From Pseudomonas sp. Root71 (GTDB lineage Bacteria; Pseudomonadota; Gammaproteobacteria; Pseudomonadales; Pseudomonadaceae), in assembly GCF_001429045.1 (NCBI RefSeq), contig NZ_LMHY01000022.1, forward strand, positions 266,724 to 330,723: a stretch of DNA of 64,000 nt, read 5' to 3'. Made by a program: the position numbers and the translations under genes. The notes beneath the pieces were generated by a model. It had not been told where the DNA came from. It saw nothing but the letters and a program-made list of their open reading frames with translations, and made no database searches. Below, one piece after another: positions 26,750-34,505 of this stretch (within the stretch, counting starts at the first letter, position 1; each line of letters begins with the position of its first letter).

Positions 26750-28248
26750 CGGATTTCATCCGCGAGCAACGGGTTGCTGGCCCCGAGATAGGTGGGGACG
26801 CCACGCAATACGCCCTGGAAGGCTTCCAGCGGTTCGCCGATGGTCATGCCCAGGCCGCTGATGCGGTATTCACGGATGGTCGACTCATGGCTGCCGGTAC
26901 GCTTCTTGATGATCGAAATGGCCCGGCGCACCTTGCCCAGGGCTTCGAAGTAACGCAGCAGAATGACCGTATCGGCCAGGTAAGTGATGTCCACCGGCGC
27001 CTGCATATCGCCGACCAGGCCGTGCTGGGCCACCGTCATGAAGGTCGCGGCGCCTTGGCGATTGAGGTACAGCAGCAACTCGTGCATGTGCAGCACCAGG
27101 GCGTTTTCTTCCGGCATCGCCGCCTGATAGCCGTTGATGCTGTCGATCACCACAGTCTTGATATTGCCTTCGTCGACGCAGCGCCGGACCCGGTGGGAGA
27201 ACTCGCCGGGGGACAGTTCAGCCGCGTCCACTTGTTCGATCAGCAAATTGCCGCTGTCTTGCAGGGCCTGCAGGTCGATGCCGATGTTCTTCATGCGCTC
27301 GAACAGCAACCCCAACTCTTCATCGAAAATGAACAGCGCGGCTTTTTCGCCCCGGGCCACGGCTGCGGCGGCGAACACCATGGAGATCAGCGATTTGCCG
27401 GTCCCTGCCGGACCGAGGATCAAGGTGCTGGAACCGGTTTCGATACCACCGCCCAGCAGCGCATCCATTTCCCGGATGCCGCTGGTCAATTGCTGACGCA
27501 GGTATTGACCGCGATGTTCGGCGGCCACCAGGCGCGGGAATACATGCACGCCGTCGCCCATGATGGTGAAGTCATGGAAGCCGCCGCGGTACTTCTGGCC
27601 ACGGTACTTGACCACGCGGATGCGACGTCGCTCGGCGCCGTAGTTTGGCGTCAGTTCTTCCAGGCGAATCACGCCGTGGGCCACGCTGTGCACGGTTTTG
27701 TCGAGGGACTCGGCGGTCAGGTCATCGAGCAGCAGCACTGTGGCGTCGTAACGCACGAAATAATGCTTGATGGCCAGAATCTGCCGGCGGTAGCGCAGCG
27801 AGCTTTGCGCCAGCAGGCGAATCTCCGAAAGGCTGTCCAAGACAACGCGGGTCGGCTTGAGCCGCTCGACCACTTCGAAGATCTGGCGGGTGGCTTCGCC
27901 AAGTTCCAGGTCGGAGGAGTAGAGCAGTGTCTGCTGCTGTTCGGCATTGAGCAGGCTTTCCGGGGGCGTCAGCTCGAAGATATGGACGTTTTCGTCCATC
28001 TCCCAGCCATGGGACAAGGCGCCTTGGCGCAGTTCGCGTTCGGTCTCGGACAGCGTGATGTACAACGAGCGCTCACCGACTTGCGCGCCCGCCAGCAGGA
28101 AGTGCAGCGCCACGGTGGTCTTGCCGGTGCCCGGCTCGCCCTCGAGCAAAAACACATGTCCGCGGGACAATCCGCCGTCGAGGATATCGTCCAGACCTTC
28201 GATACCGGTGGCGGCCTTGGCTTGGTTCAAATCGTCGGATAGAGACAA
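26746..28248 (-). CDS. kaiC: KaiC-family two-domain ATPase
   Basis: 500 residues with tandem RecA-like KaiC domains. CI: Walker A GEPGTGKTT (37-45), catalytic-Glu region TLSE with one Glu kept (Glu68). CII: Walker A GPAGTGKS (279-286), catalytic pair FDEE (Glu310-Glu311). The C-terminal DTVILLRYFE...RAISIIKKR aligns with KaiC. At the places of the cyanobacterial autophosphorylation sites Ser431-Thr432, the protein has Thr422-Tyr423 by my alignment. No KaiA or KaiB is in the window. First gene of a two-gene unit with the kinase-receiver (ATGA overlap), suggesting a signalling ATPase rather than a clock. Confidence 0.92.
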   Translation of the reverse strand: MSLSDDLNQAKAATGIEGLDDILDGGLSRGHVFLLEGEPGTGKTTVALHFLLAGAQVGERSLYITLSETERELRQGALSHGWEMDENVHIFELTPPESLLNAEQQQTLLYSSDLELGEATRQIFEVVERLKPTRVVLDSLSEIRLLAQSSLRYRRQILAIKHYFVRYDATVLLLDDLTAESLDKTVHSVAHGVIRLEELTPNYGAERRRIRVVKYRGQKYRGGFHDFTIMGDGVHVFPRLVAAEHRGQYLRQQLTSGIREMDALLGGGIETGSSTLILGPAGTGKSLISMVFAAAAVARGEKAALFIFDEELGLLFERMKNIGIDLQALQDSGNLLIEQVDAAELSPGEFSHRVRRCVDEGNIKTVVIDSINGYQAAMPEENALVLHMHELLLYLNRQGAATFMTVAQHGLVGDMQAPVDITYLADTVILLRYFEALGKVRRAISIIKKRTGSHESTIREYRISGLGMTIGEPLEAFQGVLRGVPTYLGASNPLLADEIR

Positions 28249-28364
28249 ACAAGCGTCCTCATATGGCCAGGGTCAACGAAGCAGCCGCTGCGAAGTGCCG
28301 CAACGGGCTGCTTGTTCACTTGACCCTTGGCCAGGACGACGGTTCAACGAAATTTCAGTCGGGG

Positions 28365-29420
28365 TCAAAGCCCTTGTTGCAACGCCGGATCATCGGGGTT
28401 CATCTGTTCGAGTTGGGCCAACAGGATCTGCACGTTTTGCAGCTGCCCGCTTTCCTTCCAGTAATTGATCAGCAGCACCCGGGCCTTGCGATCGTTCGGA
28501 TGGCGCTGAACGACTTCCTGCAACTGGTTCTGTGCCGCTTCGAGCTCATGTTCACCGTGCAACGTGGTGGCCAGGTCGTAGCGGTAATCCCGGTTGTCAG
28601 GCTCAAGCTCTACGGCCTTGGACAGGCCGAGCAGGGCGAATTCGCTTTGCTCGTGATGCAGCAGCCAGAGCCCCAGCGCGTGTTGCAGGTAGGCCGAGTT
28701 GGGTTGTGTCTGCAGTTGCCTGGCCAACAGCTGCCGGGCGGCGTCGTTCTGGCCCTGTTTATCCAGCACCTCGATTTGCAGCACCAGCGCCGGCAGGTTC
28801 TCCGGCGCCAGGCGCAGGGTGTTATCCAGCGCCTGTTGCGCTTGCTTGAGCTCGGCGTTGTGCAGGTGCAACCGGGCCAGTTGGAATTGGTTTGCGGCGC
28901 TTTGCGGCTCGCTCTTGAGCACTTGTTCCCAGGCATCGATGGCTTGTTCCAGCGGCCCGAAATACAAACCCAGTTCATCCGGGGACAACCCCAGCAGCGC
29001 GTTGATCGCCGCCAGCCGCACGCTTTGTTCGCTGTCATCGAGCAATGGCCCCAGCAGCAGACTGCGCTGGCCGTTCGGTACCAGGCCACTGATACTCCTG
29101 ATCGCCGCGATACGTACTTCGGGCGACTCGTTCTGCAAGTCGGCATCCGCCAGCTTCAGGGCCACCGAGCTTGGATAGTTGGGCAGCTCGGCATGCAACC
29201 AGATACGCCGCTTGGGGGACAGGTCCGGACGGGCCAATTGCTGGTAGAGCACCCGCGCGGCACCCGGTTGACCGCCCCGGGCAGCCGCCAGCGCTTCGCT
29301 GTAGCCATGCTGGATGGCTTCGGGAACCACCGGGGTGGTATCGCGCAGGGAGAACCACACAAGGCCGATGACGAGCAGGGCAAAGACGCTGATAAACAGG
29401 AGGCGGCGGGACTTGGGCAT
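28365..29420 (-). CDS. Membrane-anchored TPR/HEAT-repeat protein
   Basis: 351 residues. A single N-terminal helix (about 6-24, RRLLFISVFALLVIGLVWF) anchors it in the inner membrane with the rest in the periplasm. Residues about 85-150 show HEAT-like pairs (SPEVRIAAIRSISGL, EQSVRLAAINALLGL), then tetratricopeptide repeats to the end (AANQFQLARLHLHNAELKQAQQALD; LQHALGLWLLHHEQSEFALLGLSKAVELEP). Such repeats bind proteins; partner unknown. It lies 116 bases before kaiC on the same strand and could be part of that unit. Confidence 0.75.
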   Translation of the reverse strand: MPKSRRLLFISVFALLVIGLVWFSLRDTTPVVPEAIQHGYSEALAAARGGQPGAARVLYQQLARPDLSPKRRIWLHAELPNYPSSVALKLADADLQNESPEVRIAAIRSISGLVPNGQRSLLLGPLLDDSEQSVRLAAINALLGLSPDELGLYFGPLEQAIDAWEQVLKSEPQSAANQFQLARLHLHNAELKQAQQALDNTLRLAPENLPALVLQIEVLDKQGQNDAARQLLARQLQTQPNSAYLQHALGLWLLHHEQSEFALLGLSKAVELEPDNRDYRYDLATTLHGEHELEAAQNQLQEVVQRHPNDRKARVLLINYWKESGQLQNVQILLAQLEQMNPDDPALQQGL

Positions 29421-29604
29421 GCAGGAATCCGGAAGCTGGCAAGCTTTTGCAAAGGCGCCAGCTTCGGTCAGGCCAGGCTTTGAGTCAAACCTTGACGACG
29501 TTCACTGACGATTCAATGGACCAGCAAGCTGCGTCGACAGCAAAACCTCTCGAGGCAGCGCGGCAGTGACTACGCTTGCTGGAGGTGTCTCGACGGGTGC
29601 TTCC

Positions 29605-31740
29605 ATGCAAGGGTTGTTACAGTACTTCAAGGCCATTCTCAACCCCGGGCCCGGGGTGTTGCTGTTTGCCCTGCGAACCATCGCAGCCGGATTGTTGACC
29701 CTGTACCTGGCGTTTTTGTTCGACCTGGACCAGCCCAAGTGGTCGATCATGGCCGTGGTCATCATCAGCCAGCCCCTTGGCGGCATGGTGCTGGCCCGCA
29801 GCTTTGGCCAGGTGATCGGCACCACGGTGGGCGCGGCCGTGGCGGTGCTGATCATGGCGATCTTTCCCCAGGCGCCGCTGCCGTTCATCACCACCCTGGC
29901 GCTGTGGCTGGCGCTGTGCACCGCCGGTGGCACCCTGTTGCGCTATACCAGTTCCGGGGCGTTTGTCCTCAGCGGCTACACCGCCGTGGTGGTGGCCTTG
30001 CTGGCGGTGCCGGACCCGGACGGCATGTTTTTGCTGGCGGTCACCCGTGTCACCGAGACGCTGCTGGCGGTTGCCTGCGTGTGCGTGGTCAGCCTGCTCA
30101 CCGCCAGGCCACAAGCCGTGGCCCGGGATTACTTCGCCAGGATCGATCAAATCACCCGTTTGCTGGCCACCCACGCCAGCGCCGTCATCCGCACCGAAGA
30201 GAGCGAAGCCGAGTTCCAGCAGCGGCAAATGCAGCTGCTGGGCCAGATCAGCGGCCTGGAAGGCGTGCGCCGGCACCTGTACTTCGATGCTCCGCGCTTG
30301 CGCAGTGCCAACGGTCTGGTGCAACTGTTGGGCAACCAATTGGTGCTATTGACCGCGCGGTTGACCGCCTTGCGCCACCAGCGACTGTTATTGACCGAGC
30401 GCTGGGAGGGCGAGTTGCCTGAAGAGATTCAACGGTTGCGCGGCGAAGAACTGGCCTTTCTCGATGAACTGGCGCGGGAGGGCCGTTCGCTGTCGAGTGA
30501 CAAGCGCCAGCATTTCACTTCGCTGCAACAACGCTTTGATGAGCTGGCCTACAGGGCCGAACAATTGACCGAACCGCTGCCGGCCACCTTGCGTTCGCTG
30601 GCCTGGTCGCTGCGCTGGGAGCAGGCGCGTCTGTTGCAGCAATTGGAGCAGATTCTGGAATTGAGTGATGCCATCCAGAGCGGGCGACCGGCCAGCAGCG
30701 TGTATCGCGGGCGGGAAAACCCGCTGCACCTGGACTTCACCCTGGCGACCATGAATGCCGTCCGGGCCTTTTGCGCGCTGTTGATCGCCGGCCTGATCTG
30801 GATCGAAACCGGTTGGGACGGTGCCCGAGGCGGAATGGTGCTGGTGGGGATCCTGTGTTCGCTGATGTCGACGTTTCCCCGGCCGCTGCTGGCGGTGCAA
30901 AGCTATGCCAGGGGGTTCGGGCTGGCACTGGTGGCCTCGGCGCTCCTTCAGTTCATGTTTGTGCCGATGATCAGCAATTTCGAGATGCTGGCCTTGCTGC
31001 TGGCGCCCTTGCTCTACGCGGTCGCGGTGGGGCTGGCCAGTCCAGCCACCACCGGTACCGGCATTGGCCTGGGGCTCACGACCTTTCTGTTGCTCGGCCC
31101 GTTGAACGTGGGGATTGGGCAAAACACCGCCATCCAGTGGTTTGAGTTTGCGGGTGCCTATACCTGCGCGACCGCACTGGCGTTGAGTGTCTATGCGCTG
31201 GTCTTTCCGTTCATGCCGGATTTGCGCATGCGCCGGCTCCACAAAGAGAACGGCGAGCAGGTGTATGCCTTGCTGAAAACCTCGGCGAGCGATGAACAGC
31301 AGTTTGCCTTCGAGAGCCGCATGGTTGATCGCCTGACCATGATGCTGGGGCTGCTGCCGGCGACCCGGGAGCCACAATCCCGTGAGCTGTTTCAAGTCAG
31401 CCTGGCCTGCATGGCATTGGGTATTGCCTTGAATCAGCTCAGGCAGCAGGGGCAGAACAACGCATTGCTGACTCCTGATCTGCAAAGTCGCCTGTTTTCG
31501 ACAGTCCGGGAAACCGGCAGGCTGGTCGCCGGCCGGCCCGGGGTCGAAGTGGCGCAGGTGCTCGATAGCCTGCACACCCTGGGCGACGACCTGGATGCCC
31601 TGCATACCGATGTTCATGAGCACTTGTGGTCGGTGTTCCGCATGCGTGTGGCGCTGTTGATCGTGGTGTCGTTCGTCGAACGCTATCGCGGCTACTTTCA
31701 ACCATCAGGCCTTGAAGGAGACCCTGTCCTTGCCCATTGA
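29605..31740 (+). CDS. FUSC/AaeB-type aromatic-acid efflux inner-membrane protein
   Basis: 711 residues from ATG 29605 (a GTG at 29566 is possible). Two blocks of membrane helices, about 15-170 and 385-525, are each followed by a large cytoplasmic region, the FUSC plan of AaeB and fusaric-acid resistance pumps. The opening has LNPGPGVLLFALRTIAAGLLTLYLAF and DLDQPKWSIMAVVIISQP. With the DUF1656 and HlyD-type genes just downstream it forms an efflux set like E. coli AaeXAB, exporting hydroxybenzoate-like acids. Order here is B-X-A instead of X-A-B. The downstream gene overlaps its end. Confidence 0.9.
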   Translation: MQGLLQYFKAILNPGPGVLLFALRTIAAGLLTLYLAFLFDLDQPKWSIMAVVIISQPLGGMVLARSFGQVIGTTVGAAVAVLIMAIFPQAPLPFITTLALWLALCTAGGTLLRYTSSGAFVLSGYTAVVVALLAVPDPDGMFLLAVTRVTETLLAVACVCVVSLLTARPQAVARDYFARIDQITRLLATHASAVIRTEESEAEFQQRQMQLLGQISGLEGVRRHLYFDAPRLRSANGLVQLLGNQLVLLTARLTALRHQRLLLTERWEGELPEEIQRLRGEELAFLDELAREGRSLSSDKRQHFTSLQQRFDELAYRAEQLTEPLPATLRSLAWSLRWEQARLLQQLEQILELSDAIQSGRPASSVYRGRENPLHLDFTLATMNAVRAFCALLIAGLIWIETGWDGARGGMVLVGILCSLMSTFPRPLLAVQSYARGFGLALVASALLQFMFVPMISNFEMLALLLAPLLYAVAVGLASPATTGTGIGLGLTTFLLLGPLNVGIGQNTAIQWFEFAGAYTCATALALSVYALVFPFMPDLRMRRLHKENGEQVYALLKTSASDEQQFAFESRMVDRLTMMLGLLPATREPQSRELFQVSLACMALGIALNQLRQQGQNNALLTPDLQSRLFSTVRETGRLVAGRPGVEVAQVLDSLHTLGDDLDALHTDVHEHLWSVFRMRVALLIVVSFVERYRGYFQPSGLEGDPVLAH

Positions 31741-31930
31741 TCTTGAAGTGGGCGGTGCCTATCTGCCCCCGATTGCCCAGGCGCTGCTACTGGGCCTGCC
31801 GATTTTCCTGCTGCTGGACTGGGCGTTGCGGCGCCTCGGCGTGCTGCAGTTCATCTGGCACGAGGCGTTGTTCGAAGGCGCGCTTTACGCCTGCGTCTGC
31901 GCCACGTTGATTCTGGTGATGGGAGCTTGA
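31730..31930 (+). CDS. DUF1656 (AaeX-like) small membrane protein
   Basis: 66 residues, two membrane helices (about 16-33 and 47-64), with the family opening LPIDLEVGGAYLPP. No ATG is present. AAGGAG at 31715-31720 best fits the TTG at 31730, overlapping the upstream pump gene by 11 bases; a CTG at 31724 or TTG at 31712 are alternatives. DUF1656 proteins accompany FUSC pumps and their periplasmic partners; role unclear. Confidence 0.8.
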   Translation: MPIDLEVGGAYLPPIAQALLLGLPIFLLLDWALRRLGVLQFIWHEALFEGALYACVCATLILVMGA

Positions 31931-31934
31931 TGCC

Positions 31935-32882
31935 ATGAAGAACATCCTTTCCCGACTCACGACGGTGGCGGTGGTACTGCTGGCCTTTATCCTGGGCTGG
32001 TTCGCCTGGGAGCATTACACCCGTGCGCCCTGGACCCGGGATGCGCGAGTGCGTGCCGATGTGGTGACCTTGTCCGCCGACGTATCGGGGCGAATCGTCA
32101 GCCTGGCCGTACAGGACAACCAGCATGTGAACAAAGGCCAGGCGCTGCTGGAGATCGACCCGGCGCGTTACACCCTGGCGGTGGAACATGCCAAGCGCGC
32201 GGTGGAGGTGGCGAAAGCCTCGCTCGGGCAGGCCCAGGCGGCCATCATCGCCAGCGAAGCGTTGCTCAAGCAACGTCAGAGCGAGGAGCAGCGCCGGCGC
32301 ACGCTCAAGGATCGTTCGGCGATTTCCGGCGAAGAGTGGGAGAAGGCCAACACCGATGTATCGGTGGCCCAGGCCGACTTGCTGCGTAACCAGGCCAATA
32401 TGGTGTTGGCCCAGGCCAACGTGCAACTGGCCATTGCGGCCTTGACCCAGTCCGAGCTCGACTTGCAGCGTACTCACGTCGTTTCACCGGTGACCGGCTA
32501 TGTCACCAATCTGCTGACCCGGGAGGGTGATTACGCCTCGGCCGGCGGTCCCTTGCTGGCGCTGGTGGACAGCGAATCGTTCTATGTCAGCGGTTACTTC
32601 GAAGAAACCAAGTTGCCGCGGATCGGGGAGGGCGACCTAGTCAGGATCGAGTTGATGAGTGGCGAGACATTTGGCGGCAAAGTGCAGAGCATTGCCTTCG
32701 CCATTGCCGACCGGGAAAACCTGCCGGGCGGTCGCCTGCTGGCCAGCATCAACCCCAGTTACACCTGGATCAAACTGGCGCAACGGGTACCGGTGCGGAT
32801 CGAGATAGATGCCGACTATGCGGGTAAAAACAATCTGCGGGCGGGGACCACGGCTACTGTGACCGTCGAAGAACAGCGCTAA
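31935..32882 (+). CDS. HlyD/AaeA-type membrane fusion protein
   Basis: 315 residues. One N-terminal membrane helix (about 9-27, TTVAVVLLAFILGWFAW), the biotinyl-lipoyl half-motif VSLSADVSGRIV-like stretch near 40, coiled-coil hairpin about 80-165 and a second lipoyl half with THVVSPVTGYVTNLLTREGDYAS. It links the FUSC pump to an outer-membrane channel. Starts four bases after the DUF1656 gene. The cluster lacks its own outer-membrane gene; the convergent oprN gene belongs to the mex operon. Confidence 0.9.
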   Translation: MKNILSRLTTVAVVLLAFILGWFAWEHYTRAPWTRDARVRADVVTLSADVSGRIVSLAVQDNQHVNKGQALLEIDPARYTLAVEHAKRAVEVAKASLGQAQAAIIASEALLKQRQSEEQRRRTLKDRSAISGEEWEKANTDVSVAQADLLRNQANMVLAQANVQLAIAALTQSELDLQRTHVVSPVTGYVTNLLTREGDYASAGGPLLALVDSESFYVSGYFEETKLPRIGEGDLVRIELMSGETFGGKVQSIAFAIADRENLPGGRLLASINPSYTWIKLAQRVPVRIEIDADYAGKNNLRAGTTATVTVEEQR

Positions 32883-32985
32883 CCCTGTAGGAGCTGCCGA
32901 AGGCTGCGATCTTTTGATTTTGATCTTCGCGGGTCAAGTACACAAAAAGGTCAAAAGATCGCAGCCTTCGGCAGCTCCTACAGGG
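32883..32985. repeat. Inverted REP pair (GTAGGAGC family) after the efflux operon
   Basis: Arms 32883-32918 and 32951-32985 are perfect reverse complements (CCCTGTAGGAGCTGCCGAAG... and its complement) around a 32-base loop. Starts right after the stop codon of the membrane fusion gene, between convergent operons. Confidence 0.9.
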
Positions 32986-33000
32986 ATATGTATTGTGTGC

Positions 33001-33034
33001 AAAAAAAGCCCCGCGACCGAATGAGACGCAGGGC
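33001..33034 (-). terminator. Intrinsic terminator of mexEF-oprN
   Basis: On the minus strand: GCCCTGCG, an 11-base loop, CGCGGGGC, then seven T. Eight paired bases with one G-U. It lies about 50 bases past the oprN stop codon and ends the efflux operon. Confidence 0.8.
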
Positions 33035-33083
33035 AAGGAAATTGGTTGGTTGCGGCCAACCAAAGGAGCACTTTGAAACCGCA

Positions 33084-34505
33084 TTACTTGCTGGCGACCG
33101 TCTCCGGCTGCCAGCCGCCACCGAGGGCCTTGTAGATCGCGACGATCCCTCGATACAGGTCGACTTCGGCCAGGGCCTGGGTGTCTTCGGCCGCCAGGCG
33201 TTCACGCTGGGCGTCGAGCAGCACGAGGAAATCGGCGGTGCCTTCGCGGTAGCGGATTTCCGCCAGGTCGGCGGCCGAGCGGCTGGACTCGCTCTGGCGA
33301 ATCAGCGAGATCAGGCGCTGCTGGCGTTTACCGTAGTCGCTGAAAGCGTTTTCCGATTCTTCCAGGGCCAGCAACACTTGTTGCTCGTAGGTTGCCAGGG
33401 CGCCTTCGGCATCGGCATCGGCGCCGCGCAAACGGGCCTTCACACTGCCCAGGTCAAACGCCGCCCAGGTGATGCTCGGGCCCAGCGCCCAGGCGTTGGC
33501 CGCCGAGGAGCCGATCTGCGAACCGCGCCCGGCGGTAAAGCCAAGGAAGCCGCTAAGGCTGACCCGAGGAAACAGATCCGCCTTGGCCACGCCGATACGC
33601 GCCGTGGCCGAAGCCAGTTGGCGTTCGGCACTGCGAATGTCCGGACGGCGTTGCAGCAGTTCACCCGGATCACCGATCGGCAAAGCCTTGGCGATCGCCG
33701 GCAGGTCTTTCGGGCTCAGGTCCACGGTCAGCTTGTCCGGACGCTCACCCAGCAGGGTGGCGATGCGGTTTTTCTGCCGGATCTGCTCGGCCTGCAGTTG
33801 CGGCACGCTGGCCTCGACCGACGCCAGTCGCGCATCGGCGCGCTCCACATCGAGTTGGTCGCCGACACCGGCATCACGCAAGCTGATGGTGATCTTGCGC
33901 GATTCCTGCTGGTTCTCCAGGTTGGCCAGGGCGATTTTCTCCCGCAGCTGCGCGCCGCGCAGTTGACCGTAAGAATCCACCAGTTCGGCAATCATGGTGA
34001 CTTGCAGTTGGTACAGGTCGGCCTCGAACGCCTGTTGCTCGGCGTTGGCCGACTCCAGGTTGCGCTGGATGCGGCCGAACAGGTCGATTTCCCAGGCCAT
34101 GTCCAGGCCCAGGTCATAGCGTTCGCTGTTGACCCGGTCGGTGGTCTGGCCCGGAATCTGGCCTTTGCCCAGGTCACTGCTGACGCGGCTGGTGACAGTC
34201 GGCATGGCGTCGTTGCTGACATCATCGCGGATCGCCCGTGCGGCTTTCCAGCGGGCGAAGGCGACGCGCAAATCGCGGTTGCCTTGCAGGGATTTCGTCA
34301 CCAGCTGGTTGAGGGTCGGGTCTTCGAACTGCTGCCACCAGATGCCTTCGAAACGCGAACGGTCAAAGTTCTTCTGGCCGGCGGCGCCATCGGTGGCGGC
34401 CGTGATGTTGGCCGCCTCGGTGGTTGGCGTCTTGTAGTCCGGGCCCACGGCACAGGCACTCAGGGCCAGTACCAGCAGGCTCGGCAGGAAGGCTTTCAAA
34501 CTCAT
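33084..34505 (-). CDS. oprN: Outer-membrane efflux channel OprN
   Basis: 473 residues, outer-membrane factor of the NodT/OprM type. Lipoprotein signal with lipobox LSAC (Cys18), then two OEP repeats with long helical hairpins (FEADLYQLQVTMIAELVDSYGQLRGAQLREKIA region; YEQQVLLALEESENAF region). It completes the tripartite MexE-MexF-OprN pump that exports chloramphenicol, quinolones and quinolone-signal precursors in P. aeruginosa. Its ATG overlaps the mexF stop (TGATG). Confidence 0.92.
   Translation of the reverse strand: MSLKAFLPSLLVLALSACAVGPDYKTPTTEAANITAATDGAAGQKNFDRSRFEGIWWQQFEDPTLNQLVTKSLQGNRDLRVAFARWKAARAIRDDVSNDAMPTVTSRVSSDLGKGQIPGQTTDRVNSERYDLGLDMAWEIDLFGRIQRNLESANAEQQAFEADLYQLQVTMIAELVDSYGQLRGAQLREKIALANLENQQESRKITISLRDAGVGDQLDVERADARLASVEASVPQLQAEQIRQKNRIATLLGERPDKLTVDLSPKDLPAIAKALPIGDPGELLQRRPDIRSAERQLASATARIGVAKADLFPRVSLSGFLGFTAGRGSQIGSSAANAWALGPSITWAAFDLGSVKARLRGADADAEGALATYEQQVLLALEESENAFSDYGKRQQRLISLIRQSESSRSAADLAEIRYREGTADFLVLLDAQRERLAAEDTQALAEVDLYRGIVAIYKALGGGWQPETVASK

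Noticed and set aside
26746..28248. Circadian oscillator
   Set aside because: No kaiA or kaiB in the window and phosphosite residues differ; a KaiC-family signalling ATPase is the safer reading.
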